Source of the DNA: Rhodospirillaceae bacterium
GTDB lineage: Bacteria > Pseudomonadota > Alphaproteobacteria > Rhodospirillales > UBA2165
NCBI GenBank assembly: GCA_018649725.1
Contig: JABIHH010000007.1
Coordinates: forward strand, 1 to 58,260
Direction of reading: 5' to 3'
DNA length: 58,260 bases
Positions 9,316 to 17,822 of this stretch are shown piece after piece (the stretch's first letter is position 1; each line of letters begins with the position of its first letter). Under the pieces are notes generated by a model, which saw only the letters and a list, made by a program, of their open reading frames with translations, made no database searches and was not told where the DNA came from. The translations under genes and the position numbers were made by a program.

Positions 9316-10653
9316 TTAGTCCCAATTGTGCGGCGCACAAGTCCGAAATCCGCCAAAAACGTCCCGCCGTTCAGGCGTGAAGAAATTGCGGTATTTGCTG
9401 TTGAGCATACGCGACCGCGTCGCCCAGGCTCCGCCGCGTAATACTTTGCGGGTGCCAAAGACGGGTTCGGAATATTCTTTATATGAATCGGCTTTAAATC
9501 CAGGGTAGGGTTCAAAATTGCTCGACGTCCATTCCCATGTATTGCCGAGCATCTGACGCAGCCCCCAAGCGCTATCCCCCTCGGCAAAAGCCGCGACATC
9601 GACGGTACCCAGACCCCGGCCATCTAGATTGGCTCGGGCCACTGTTTCCTTATCGTGCCCCCAAGGATAGGGCCGCTTGGTCTTGGAAAACTCTTTGCCA
9701 CCATTGACCGGCTCGGTAGTCGCGGCGACTTCCCACTCAATCTCACTTGGCAGACGGCGCTTGGCCCAGTTGCAATAGGCGCTCGCTTCATACCAATTGA
9801 CATGGATGAGAGGTTGATGGGGTGGCAGCTCAATCGTCTGATCGTAATGGCGCATCAGCCATTTTTCTGGACCGTCCGGAATCCAATAGACCGGGTGCTC
9901 GGCCTCGGCTCTGGCCCGCCAGCCCCAACCGATATCATGCCAAAGATCACGGCGCTTATAGCCATCATCGGCGACAAAAGCTGCAAAATCCTCATTGGTG
10001 ACGGCGGCGCGGGCAATCTGGAAGGGGTGAACTGTCACATCATGCGCCCATTTTTCATTATCGAATAAAAACGGATCATCCGGCGTCGAGCCCAGTAAAA
10101 AGGTGCCGCCTGGAATCTTGACATCACCGGTGTGCGGGCCGGTCTCAAGCTTGGACTTGTCGAGCTCTTTGGCAGCGGCGAAATTTGGCATCGGATATTC
10201 AAGCGTGTTGCGGGTATAGGTATAGGCCTCGGTATGCATGTCTTCATGGAAGGTGGCGAAGGGATAAATAAAGCTGTCCTGCTCATCAGCCAGATTGCTA
10301 TCAGAAATTTCACCCAACCGATCAATCATCCGGCTGCGGATATCATCAATATAGTTCTGCGTCTCTTTTAAGGGCAGCAGCGGTAGATCCCAGCGAATGC
10401 TGTGTTCGATGGCGATCGAATCATACATCTCGTCGCCATTGTCCAAGGTTTTATCGGCGCCATAGAGCATGCGCAAAATAAACTGCTCATAGAACCAGGC
10501 GACATGACCGATCTCCCAGAGAAGAGGGTTTACGATGGGCAATTGCGGCCCCATGATCTGCTCGGCATCAAGACCGTCAACCAACTCAAGGGTCCGTGAA
10601 TTCGCATCTTCGAGTAAATCTGCTAAGTATTGGGTGCTTACGAGTTCAGTCAT
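9316..10653 (-). CDS. senA: Selenoneine synthase SenA / EgtB-like nonheme iron enzyme
   Basis: 445-residue protein of the EgtB sulfoxide synthase group: an N-terminal DinB-like four-helix domain, then an FGE-sulfatase domain. Iron ligands are visible as His50 (EIGHVAWF) and the HxxxHxE motif at His136, His140, Glu142. The C-terminal domain has GGTFLLGS near 183 and RGGAWATRS/GGFRTCAPHNWD at the end. EgtB joins a thiol to hercynine in ergothioneine synthesis; SenA joins a selenosugar to hercynine to make selenoneine. I prefer SenA because the divergent neighbour is a SenB-like glycosyltransferase and a selenate-type importer follows. No EgtD methyltransferase or EgtE lyase is present in the window. 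EgtB activity remains possible. Confidence 0.75.
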   Translation of the reverse strand: MTELVSTQYLADLLEDANSRTLELVDGLDAEQIMGPQLPIVNPLLWEIGHVAWFYEQFILRMLYGADKTLDNGDEMYDSIAIEHSIRWDLPLLPLKETQNYIDDIRSRMIDRLGEISDSNLADEQDSFIYPFATFHEDMHTEAYTYTRNTLEYPMPNFAAAKELDKSKLETGPHTGDVKIPGGTFLLGSTPDDPFLFDNEKWAHDVTVHPFQIARAAVTNEDFAAFVADDGYKRRDLWHDIGWGWRARAEAEHPVYWIPDGPEKWLMRHYDQTIELPPHQPLIHVNWYEASAYCNWAKRRLPSEIEWEVAATTEPVNGGKEFSKTKRPYPWGHDKETVARANLDGRGLGTVDVAAFAEGDSAWGLRQMLGNTWEWTSSNFEPYPGFKADSYKEYSEPVFGTRKVLRGGAWATRSRMLNSKYRNFFTPERRDVFGGFRTCAPHNWD

Positions 10654-10686
10654 AAAGTTTTTCCATAAAGGTCAGCAAAGTTCGTT

Positions 10687-11643
10687 ATGAAGATTAGCCT
10701 AATAACGCCCGCTAAAAAAAGCTCAAAAAATGGAAATCGCACAACGGCGCTCCGCTGGGCGAGAATTCTGCGCGATTTGGGGCATCACGTCGATATCACT
10801 GTTACGTATGATGGCCAAAAAGCCGATCTGATGATTGCTTTGCATGCTTGGCGAAGTGCTGCGGCAATCACGACCTACCGTAAGTTATATCCAGATCAGC
10901 CGCTTATACTCGCTTTGACCGGCACCGATATCAATGAGTTTATCCACTCAGATCCAAAGCCGACCTTGGCGTCGATGGAAACCGCCGATGCCCTGGTCTG
11001 CCTGCATGATTTGGTTGTCGATGTGACGCCAAAAAAGTTTCGTAAAAAACTCAACGTGATCTACCAATCTGCCCCGGCGTTAAGCCGAAAGCGAAAATCG
11101 ACAACAAAGAATTTCGATATTTGCCTAATCGGCCATATGCGGGATGTTAAAGACCCGCTCCGGGGTGCCATGGCGTTGCGGGGCGTGCCGGAAAGCTCGA
11201 AGCTGCGCCTGATCCATTTGGGCAAGGCGCATAACAAGGCTTGGGAGAAAAAAGGCCGGGCCGAGATGAAGCGCAATCCGCGCTATATCTGGCAGGGCGA
11301 GAAAGCCGGTTGGGAAGTACGCAAAGAACTGGCGAGAACTAATTTGATGTTGATTTCTTCCGTGTCGGAAGGCGGTGCGAATGTGGTTTCCGAGGCCTTG
11401 GTCGCGGGCGTGCCGGTTATAGCCTCCAAGATCAATGGCAATGTCGGCATGCTGGGCAAAGACTATCCGGGCTACTATCCGGTGGGCGATGAGAAGGCGC
11501 TGCGAAAACTTTTGCTTAAATGCGAAAGCGACGCAGCGTTTATGCGCGATCTCTCCAGACGCTGCAAAGTGCGCGCTAAGTTATTTAAGCTGGCAGAAGA
11601 AAAACGCCGCTGGAAGAAATTGCTTGCCGAAATCGTTAATTAA
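10687..11643 (+). CDS. senB: Selenosugar synthase SenB-like glycosyltransferase (TIGR04348 type)
   Basis: 318-residue GT-B glycosyltransferase of the family once known only as a conserved glycosyltransferase beside EgtB-like genes and now assigned as SenB, which makes a selenosugar from selenophosphate and a UDP-sugar. Recognisable blocks: MKISLITPA, NRTTALRWARILRDLGH near 16-35, ALTGTDINEF near 80, ICLIGHMRDVKDP near 145 and SEGGANVVSEALVAGVPVIAS near 230. Only 33 bases separate its ATG from that of senA, head to head. Its stop touches the stop of the ABC permease gene with no gap. SenC, the SelD-like selenophosphate synthetase, is not in the window and would have to come from elsewhere. Confidence 0.8.
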   Translation: MKISLITPAKKSSKNGNRTTALRWARILRDLGHHVDITVTYDGQKADLMIALHAWRSAAAITTYRKLYPDQPLILALTGTDINEFIHSDPKPTLASMETADALVCLHDLVVDVTPKKFRKKLNVIYQSAPALSRKRKSTTKNFDICLIGHMRDVKDPLRGAMALRGVPESSKLRLIHLGKAHNKAWEKKGRAEMKRNPRYIWQGEKAGWEVRKELARTNLMLISSVSEGGANVVSEALVAGVPVIASKINGNVGMLGKDYPGYYPVGDEKALRKLLLKCESDAAFMRDLSRRCKVRAKLFKLAEEKRRWKKLLAEIVN

Positions 11644-13167
11644 CTAAACCACATCCGCGGTAGTTCTAAGACGGAGGCGGGCGCGGATGGTGCGCGATAG
11701 GGTGTCGATGGTGATGTTAAGGATGGCGGTGATAACAATTAGAAATAGGGCGCGGTCGAAGCGTAGATCGGCGAAAGCGCTGTCGATATAAAACCCCAAT
11801 GTTGCAATGCCGAGAATGCCTAAGATAGCGGTCTCGCGCATGATGACCTCCCAGCGATAAAACAGAAATGCCAAAAATTGTGGGTAGAGACGGGGCAAGA
11901 CGTCATAGGCGTAGAGGTTGAGGCCTTTGGAACTGTCTGGCCGAAGCGTCATGTCTTCGGTGTAGCGCCCAACCAGATGACCCATGATGGCACCGTTATG
12001 AAGTGCCAAGGCGACAGCTGCGGGCAACATCGACGGCCCCCACAAAAGCAAGAAAATTAACGCCAGCACATATTCCGGCGTTGAGCGCAAGATGACCAAA
12101 AAGACATGGCCCACGGTGCGACCAAACAGGCCAAAGAATTTTGATGAAACGATCGGGAAGAACAACAGCGTCAGGGCGGCCGAGCCGACCAGGGCGACTT
12201 GCGTTAAAATTACCGTTGCGATGATGCCGGGCAGCGCTTGTTCACTCCACATCATGTTGAGCCAGTTGCCAAGGGCAGCGAAAGTTGCCGCATCGAAAGT
12301 CTCCGCAACTCGCAAGGGATGCGGCAAAATGTCGTGGGTGATGAAGCGGACAAGATTGCCGGTGGACAATTCACCAGCCCAGGGAATGACCAGCAGCGCC
12401 AAAATTATGTAGAGCGGGATCAGGCGGGCATGCACCCATTTGCGAATGGTTGCAATGATGACATAAAAGATGATGAGCAAAGCAACGGCCTCGGAATATT
12501 TACCTTGTGAGAAAGCACTTTCCAAATGAAAGCCGATTGTGGGCAGCCCAACGAAGCCTAAGACAGCGCTGGAACGCAGGCCGCATTCCAGGCGATAGAG
12601 CGCGTAAGTTTTAAAGTGCACCCAGGCATCCGGCATGCGGACAAACATAAAAGTTGAGACGGAACTGGTACCTTTGGGCACGGTTTGCAGGGGGGCCGGA
12701 TCCGATTCTTCTAAAATTTCAGAATAAACTTTGGCGAAGATGCCGGCGTAGGGGATTGCAATGGCGAGCATGCCGGTGAGCGGTGTCAGGCCAAACACTT
12801 GTAAGAAAATTAAGGCCCAGAAAAGCTCGTGCACCGAGCGGATGAAGGCACAAAAAGCGCGGACCGCTCTGAATTGAAAGGCGAGAGCGAGTGGAAAACC
12901 AAGGGCGTTGCCGAGTGCCACGCCCAAAATGGCAAAAGCGACGGTATTAACGACGGCGCTCCATAAATCCTCAGTCGCAAAAAAGTCCGGTGTGAGAATG
13001 CCGAGGCCTAAGCGTTTGAGTTCGATCCAGGGATCGAGGGTGGTGATTTCGAAATCACCCAATAAACCTAAAATAATCGCGACGGCGAGAAAACCGAGGC
13101 TGGTGCGTAGCAAAGGGCGTGGCTTGGCGCGGGCTTGGAAGCCGTTATGACTTATAGAGGTCGTCAA
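11644..13167 (-). CDS. Fused-domain ABC permease, PhnE-like (putative selenium oxyanion uptake)
   Basis: 507-residue inner-membrane protein made of two PhnE-like permease halves in one chain. The first half has its coupling region near FAKVYSEILEESDP (about residue 150), the second near GRYTEDMTLRPDSSKG (about residue 410). PhnE proteins usually work as homodimers, so this is a natural tandem fusion. It partners the ATPase and binding protein encoded just upstream. The start is a TTG with AAAGG upstream, overlapping the end of the ATPase gene by 23 bases, which suggests translational coupling. By family resemblance of the binding protein I infer selenium oxyanion transport; phosphonate or phosphite is the alternative. 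Confidence 0.75.
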   Translation of the reverse strand: MTTSISHNGFQARAKPRPLLRTSLGFLAVAIILGLLGDFEITTLDPWIELKRLGLGILTPDFFATEDLWSAVVNTVAFAILGVALGNALGFPLALAFQFRAVRAFCAFIRSVHELFWALIFLQVFGLTPLTGMLAIAIPYAGIFAKVYSEILEESDPAPLQTVPKGTSSVSTFMFVRMPDAWVHFKTYALYRLECGLRSSAVLGFVGLPTIGFHLESAFSQGKYSEAVALLIIFYVIIATIRKWVHARLIPLYIILALLVIPWAGELSTGNLVRFITHDILPHPLRVAETFDAATFAALGNWLNMMWSEQALPGIIATVILTQVALVGSAALTLLFFPIVSSKFFGLFGRTVGHVFLVILRSTPEYVLALIFLLLWGPSMLPAAVALALHNGAIMGHLVGRYTEDMTLRPDSSKGLNLYAYDVLPRLYPQFLAFLFYRWEVIMRETAILGILGIATLGFYIDSAFADLRFDRALFLIVITAILNITIDTLSRTIRARLRLRTTADVV

Positions 13168-13801
13168 GATCCGCGGCCTTTAATCTGTCGGCAGGCTCAT
13201 CCAGGGCAAGCTCGCCTTCTTTTAAACCGATTACCCGGCTGGAATATTTGAGCGCCAGTTCAACATCATGCATCGACAGCACGACGGTTCGGTGACTGAT
13301 GGCTATCGCTTCCATTACGGTATGCGATTGATGTTCATCAACGGCTGAGACTGGTTCGTCGCCAAAAAAGGTCGAACTATCTTTAAAGATTGCCCGCGCG
13401 ACCGCTGTGCGTTGTTGTTGTCCGCCGGAGAGTTCGCGGGCCGGCTCAAACACTTTCTCCTCCAAACCCAATTGACCGAGGATTGGCAGGATCTGATCAA
13501 CTTCCTTTTTTAGCGGCTTAATCAAATTGACAATATTATACCAAGTCGGATGTTTGTTGAGCCGCCCCATATAGACATTGTGGAAGACCGAGAGCGAGCG
13601 CACTAGGCCAAGATCCTGCGGCACCAGGGCCGCATCATCTTCGCTTTGTTGATAAAGCAAGTTTAGAAGTGTGGATTTGCCGGCACCGCTTTGACCTACA
13701 AGCGCGATCTTTTCCCCCTCCGCTATTTGGAGCGATAGGTCGTTGAGTACCGGCGTCCCATTATACTGGACAGTGGCGTTTTTGAGTTCCAGATAAAACA
13801 T
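13145..13801 (-). CDS. ABC transporter ATP-binding protein, PhnC-like
   Basis: 218-residue ATPase subunit: Walker A GQSGAGKSTLL near residue 37, Q-loop VPQDLGLV near 60, signature LSGGQQQRTAVARAI near 124, Walker B/DEPVSAVDEHQ near 147 and the switch His in VVLSMHDVELAL near 178. It belongs to the PhnC-like group of phosphonate, phosphite and related oxyanion importers. The gene lies between binding-protein and permease genes in one minus-strand operon, with 30 bases after the former and an overlap with the latter. It powers the importer at the cytoplasmic face. Confidence 0.85.
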   Translation of the reverse strand: MFYLELKNATVQYNGTPVLNDLSLQIAEGEKIALVGQSGAGKSTLLNLLYQQSEDDAALVPQDLGLVRSLSVFHNVYMGRLNKHPTWYNIVNLIKPLKKEVDQILPILGQLGLEEKVFEPARELSGGQQQRTAVARAIFKDSSTFFGDEPVSAVDEHQSHTVMEAIAISHRTVVLSMHDVELALKYSSRVIGLKEGELALDEPADRLKAADLDDLYKS

Positions 13802-13831
13802 GCATCACGCAGCACTAATCAAATCTATGCC

Positions 13832-14692
13832 TTATTCCAGGAGGCCAATTTCCTTGCCGACGGATACGATTGGACTGTAATCCTGGTTAGATGCAGGAAT
13901 AAAAGCACTACGTGGAAATTGCTTCAACAAGCCGGGGTCCGTCATGTTGAGAAGTGCCTGCTTTACCTTGCCGATAAATCCGGCGCCGTATTTTGCGTTC
14001 GCATCGCCGCGAATGCTCCAGTTGTAATCAGGGTAATCTGGCGTCGTCCAAATGATTGAAACTTTTGCCGTATCAATTTTACCGGCCTTTAGTTCCTTGT
14101 CCCAGACAGCAAAGTTCACCGCGCCAATTTGAAACGCACCGGACTGCACAAGGGCGATGGTGCGGGAGTGATCACCACTAAAACCGACGCGGCTAAAAAC
14201 TTTCTGTGGCGCTTTGCCGAAGCTTTTGCGGATGTGGAATTCCGGCATCAGACGACCAGAGGTTGAACCTTTCGAGCCAAAAGTAAAGGTCTTGCCTTGC
14301 ACGGCTTTTGGCAACTTTGCGGATTTCTTTAGGCCCGTCGAGCTATGGGCGATGAAATAAGTTTTAAACGCTTTGTCTTCCAGGCCTTGAGCAATGGCTT
14401 GAGAACCTTTAACGAGATTGCGGGCGCGGACACCGGAAAGGCCACCAAACCAAGCGAGTTGAACTTGGTTATTGCGAAATGCCGTAACGGCAGCGGAATA
14501 AGATTTTACGGGAATGTATTTTACCGTGACACCCAGTTCCTTTGAAAGATAGGAGGCGATCTTGCCGAAGCGTGCTTTCAGCGCACTTTCATCCTGATCT
14601 GGAATGGCCGTGAAGGTAAAGGTCTCTGCAAAAGCCGGCGCAGACAGGCCCGCAATAAGCGCAGCTGTCGCTAGGGTTTTTACGATTTTCAT
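13832..14692 (-). CDS. Periplasmic substrate-binding protein, PhnD-like, 'putative selenate' clade
   Basis: 286-residue periplasmic protein with a clear signal peptide cut after PAFA (residues 1-22). The mature part begins ETFTFTAIPDQDES, then VKYIPVKSYSAAVTAFRNNQ, QLAWFGGLSGV, FTFGSKGSTSGRLMPEF and RVGFSGDHSRTIALVQSG. This text closely matches the PhnD-like clade annotated in databases as putative selenate ABC transporter binding protein, recalled from its association with selenium genes. First gene of the transporter operon, with GCAGGAGA before its ATG. Adjacent to senA/senB, which independently fits a selenium role. Phosphonate or phosphite binding cannot be excluded from sequence alone. 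Confidence 0.8.
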   Translation of the reverse strand: MKIVKTLATAALIAGLSAPAFAETFTFTAIPDQDESALKARFGKIASYLSKELGVTVKYIPVKSYSAAVTAFRNNQVQLAWFGGLSGVRARNLVKGSQAIAQGLEDKAFKTYFIAHSSTGLKKSAKLPKAVQGKTFTFGSKGSTSGRLMPEFHIRKSFGKAPQKVFSRVGFSGDHSRTIALVQSGAFQIGAVNFAVWDKELKAGKIDTAKVSIIWTTPDYPDYNWSIRGDANAKYGAGFIGKVKQALLNMTDPGLLKQFPRSAFIPASNQDYSPIVSVGKEIGLLE

Positions 14693-14829
14693 TGAATTTC
14701 TCCTGCTTAAAAAATGAAAAAAATATAATTGTGAGTTTTTACAATATAAAGCAGATGCCAGTAGGTAAACTACAAATTCACTGTGGTTTATCCTTATCAG
14801 GGGTTCTCACGCATAAGTGAAAGTGGAAA

Positions 14830-15435
14830 CTATTTGCGAGCGGTAAAGTTAATGACAGCCGACATGCCGCCATGTGCCACGCCTTCCTGCATCTCCAGTT
14901 CCATTTCTTCAATGACGATATCGTTGAAATTACTAAAGGCCTCTTCAAGCATCTCGCGGGAATACAGGTTCTCGAGTTTTTTAGGGCCGCCGGTACCATG
15001 CTTTAGCTGGTCTGGTGAGTAACCTTGGATGATCATCAGGCCGCCAGGTTTTAAGGCGTTTTTCATACCGGTCCATTTTAATTCGCGCTGCTCAGGCGAG
15101 CTGAATTGCGTAAAAATCTCCACCACGACATCAAAGGCTTCACTCGGGTAGTCCCAATTGTGGATGTCGCCTTGGACGAACTCTATTTCGACGCCGGCTC
15201 GCTTCGCAAGGTCGGCTGCTTTCTTTTGGGCGGTCGGCGAGAAATCCAGCGAGACAACGTCCAAGCCTTGACTGGCCAGCCAAACACCATTGCGTCCCTC
15301 GCCATCGGCAACGGCTAAAACTCGACCGCTCTTCGGCAACAAATCTTTGCACGCGGCCAGGAAATGATTGGGCTCTTCGCCAAAAAGATATTCAGGAATG
15401 GCAAAGCGGCCTTCCCAACGATCTAGTTCACTCAT
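14830..15435 (-). CDS. Class I SAM methyltransferase, TehB-like
   Basis: 201-residue Rossmann methyltransferase. Motif I is GRVLAVADGEGRNGVWLA near residue 40, the acidic loop LDFSPTAQ near 66, then VQGDIHNWDY and LKPGGLMIIQGYSPDQL. The GEGRNG form is that of TehB-like enzymes that detoxify tellurite or selenite by methylation, though many relatives have unknown substrates. I chose the ATG with AAAGGAAA upstream over an earlier TTG. It lies upstream of the selenium-type importer genes on the same strand with a 137-base gap, and 10 bases after the gene for an unknown protein. A role in selenium methylation is an inference from place. Confidence 0.75.
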   Translation of the reverse strand: MSELDRWEGRFAIPEYLFGEEPNHFLAACKDLLPKSGRVLAVADGEGRNGVWLASQGLDVVSLDFSPTAQKKAADLAKRAGVEIEFVQGDIHNWDYPSEAFDVVVEIFTQFSSPEQRELKWTGMKNALKPGGLMIIQGYSPDQLKHGTGGPKKLENLYSREMLEEAFSNFNDIVIEEMELEMQEGVAHGGMSAVINFTARK

Positions 15436-15445
15436 AGTTTTTCCT

Positions 15446-16342
15446 TTATTCAATAGGTGCGAATGTAAGGTCAGAGAAGGTGCCGCTATCGCTGCATTTA
15501 TCTTTAATCTGGGCGACTTTCATTTGTCGGGCAAGGGTGCCGTTAACATAGACCTCGCCCCTTCTTTGCAATGTTCTAACAAGTCTAAAGCACTGGGATC
15601 TCGGCACGCCAGTAATGTTGACCCTAGTTTTGTCCTTGAAAGTATCAACTCTGATATCACCGCCAAACACATGTTTGCCGCCTTTTTTGGTAAGGGCGGC
15701 CTGGTTGATCTCTTGCATCAAAACCCCGCCCATTGTCTGCTCGTTTTGGGGGAGCTTAACGCCAGAAAATATATACATTGCAATAGCTGCCACCGCCATG
15801 AGGCCAAAAATAATGCCATAGGTTTTAACGGGATTGGTTTTTCGGCCACGCGAGCTGGCCTTGCGATATTCCCCAAAGCTTTTTGAGTCGCGGCGCTCTG
15901 ATTTTCGGCGATCCTTTGCGACGCGGCGTTCTGCTTGGTTTTCACGGGCATTTGTCGCGGCGGCTATTATTTTCTCTGCCGTGATTTTATCAATATGCTC
16001 TTGGGCTTTTTGAATGCGGAAGTCCTTGATTTGCCGAAGCAGCGTGGTCACCACCTCAATAATGTCAGCCAGGCTTTCCTCAGGCAGATCTTCTGGGATT
16101 AATTCCGAAAGCTCCTGAATAAATTGCTCCACCTTGGCCGGGTCATCTTTACGGGTGTAGATTTTTTGGATAATGACGATGGAACTTTCCAGCAACGCCT
16201 TAGGCGTCCGTGCTTCGCCAATTAAGGTAAGCAGACCGTTCTCGGGGGATTCAAAAACAATTTCCCAGTTTACGGTTCCGTGCTCTGTCTTGGGCCAATC
16301 GTCTTTCGAGATGACGTCATCATTAATTTCAGTTTCGGTCAT
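15446..16342 (-). CDS. Hypothetical protein with one membrane helix
   Basis: 298 residues, family not recognised. The acidic N-terminal half (1-125) looks helical and soluble. A very basic stretch (about 128-170) rich in RR and KR pairs, with RRVAKDRRKSERRDS, precedes a single membrane helix near 174-192 (GIIFGLMAVAAIAMYIFSG). The remaining 105 residues would face the periplasm. By the positive-inside rule the N-terminal half is cytoplasmic. The C-terminal part holds two cysteines in QCFRLVRTL and DKCSDSG that could form a disulfide, and resembles pilin-like or small anchored periplasmic domains only vaguely. Ten bases separate it from the methyltransferase gene downstream. Confidence 0.7.
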   Translation of the reverse strand: MTETEINDDVISKDDWPKTEHGTVNWEIVFESPENGLLTLIGEARTPKALLESSIVIIQKIYTRKDDPAKVEQFIQELSELIPEDLPEESLADIIEVVTTLLRQIKDFRIQKAQEHIDKITAEKIIAAATNARENQAERRVAKDRRKSERRDSKSFGEYRKASSRGRKTNPVKTYGIIFGLMAVAAIAMYIFSGVKLPQNEQTMGGVLMQEINQAALTKKGGKHVFGGDIRVDTFKDKTRVNITGVPRSQCFRLVRTLQRRGEVYVNGTLARQMKVAQIKDKCSDSGTFSDLTFAPIE

Positions 16343-16386
16343 GATGTTCTCTGTTTAAAACTTTTCAAATTATTGATTTCATAAAA

Positions 16387-17160
16387 TTAAATTTTGAAAA
16401 ACTTTTGCAAACTCTCAACTACTTTGTCAGCTGCGTCCAGCATAGGCCAATGACTTGTGCCCGTAACTTCGGTATTTGGCAAATTATGTTTTTTAATAAA
16501 AACTTGAGTGTCTTCCGGCGTATTGTCGGCACACCAAAAATAATGGGTCGGGCAATCAAGTGAAAGTAGAGCATGGCCTGGTTGATCGTCTTGGCTATAG
16601 TTTTTTACATCCCGACCAAAGATCCACATGGCTTCGGGATCTGCTTGCGATAGGCCTGCATGGTAGTTCCGAAAAATCGGGTCTTCAGCTCCGCGTTGCC
16701 AAATATGGCTGGTAAAAAATTCTTTAAATTCAATGGCGCTGTCGAACTCTGTCGCCCGGCCTGAAAAATAAGCATCTTCGACGGTTATATTGCCTTCGAT
16801 GGAAAACACACCCAGACATTGAGAGCCCTGCAGGCGCGCGGCCTCCGTCGCGACCACTGAGCCAACCGAGTGGCCGACAAAGCCTACTCTGGCATTTGGG
16901 GTTTCTAGTTGGATGAGCTCTGCCAAAGTTTCAACATAGGCGGCGATGTTTGAGGGGTGATCCATCCGAGGGCTTGCGCCAAAACCCGGTAAGTCGGGTG
17001 CGATGACAGTCGCTTCTTCAGTGAGGGCGGTATCAAAAAGTGTTGAAAACGAGGCCACGGTATCGGCGAACCCGGGTAGACACCAGAGCGCAATGTCCGA
17101 TTGGGCGGTGTTTCGGCGCACGAATATATTATTGCGCGCGTGAATCTGAAAATTACCCAT
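16387..17160 (-). CDS. Alpha/beta hydrolase
   Basis: 257-residue alpha/beta-hydrolase fold protein. The nucleophile elbow GHSVGS lies near residue 98, the oxyanion region WCLPGFADTVASF near 27, and the catalytic His in TGTSHWPMLD near 238. It resembles C-C bond hydrolases and esterases of catabolic pathways; substrate unknown. It is 10 bases downstream of the double YCII gene, and both lie behind an IclR regulator gene on the same strand, so these three probably form one unit. Confidence 0.85.
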   Translation of the reverse strand: MGNFQIHARNNIFVRRNTAQSDIALWCLPGFADTVASFSTLFDTALTEEATVIAPDLPGFGASPRMDHPSNIAAYVETLAELIQLETPNARVGFVGHSVGSVVATEAARLQGSQCLGVFSIEGNITVEDAYFSGRATEFDSAIEFKEFFTSHIWQRGAEDPIFRNYHAGLSQADPEAMWIFGRDVKNYSQDDQPGHALLSLDCPTHYFWCADNTPEDTQVFIKKHNLPNTEVTGTSHWPMLDAADKVVESLQKFFKI

Positions 17161-17170
17161 CTGCAGAGTT

Positions 17171-17791
17171 CTAACTTAGCGCGCCGGCGGCATTAAGGTT
17201 TTCCGGTCCACCCATCGTCCAGCGATGAATTTGCACGTCGGAGAACAGGTCGGCCTGAGAATAGGGCTCATCCTTGAGAAAGGCGTCAACTGCAGTACGG
17301 TCCGGCATTTCCAGGAAAAACAGGCTACCGAGCCACTCTCCCTCATCGCTTAGTAAAGAGCCGCGAGAAACAAAATGCTCATCGAACTTCTGGCAATAGG
17401 TTTCGTGAGCGGGTTTTAGGGTGTCGCGTTTTGAAGTAGTTCCTACTTGAGCCGGACAATAGACAAAAAAGCGGGGGCTGTCGGGCGTGCTGGTAAACTC
17501 AAATTGGGTGCGGCCTAATTCAAGTTCGAAGCGGGCGACAATAATTTCTTCAAACAAGCCGGCACTGGCGAAAGGCTCGTCATAAACGAAGCGGTTGAGC
17601 GCCGCTTGATCTGGTAAATCAGCAATGTGGATGGAGCCAGTTACGACGCTGAAGTCATCGGGCCGCATTACCGGGCCCCGAACAATCAACTGATCGCTAT
17701 ACTGAGCGATAAAGTCCCAATGGGTTTTAATGATGGCAGTACGCTGATCTTTGACGTCAGGCTTGTTAATTCCCCATGCGAAATATTGCAC
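17171..17791 (-). CDS. Tandem YCII-domain protein
   Basis: 206 residues with two YCII-like domains. Domain 1 has KTHWDFIAQYSDQLIVRGPVM and domain 2 has HETYCQKFDEHFVSRGSLL, each followed by an aromatic-rich DEPxxxAxLF pattern (DEPFASAGLFEE and DEPYSQADLFSD). The repeat is visible by eye. GTG is chosen as start because GGGAG lies eight bases upstream; an earlier TTG would lie on top of that site. Located between IclR and hydrolase genes. YCII proteins occur with aromatic catabolism; activity here is not known. Confidence 0.8.
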   Translation of the reverse strand: MQYFAWGINKPDVKDQRTAIIKTHWDFIAQYSDQLIVRGPVMRPDDFSVVTGSIHIADLPDQAALNRFVYDEPFASAGLFEEIIVARFELELGRTQFEFTSTPDSPRFFVYCPAQVGTTSKRDTLKPAHETYCQKFDEHFVSRGSLLSDEGEWLGSLFFLEMPDRTAVDAFLKDEPYSQADLFSDVQIHRWTMGGPENLNAAGALS

Positions 17792-17822
17792 GTTTGTTTC
17801 TCCCAATTATGAACAATAGGTT

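Noticed and set aside
13145..14692. Annotation as an ordinary phosphonate importer PhnCDE feeding the phosphonate genes
   Set aside because: The binding protein text fits the selenate-type clade better, the genes lie beside senA/senB, and the phosphonate genes 20 kb away are biosynthetic. Still kept as an alternative.
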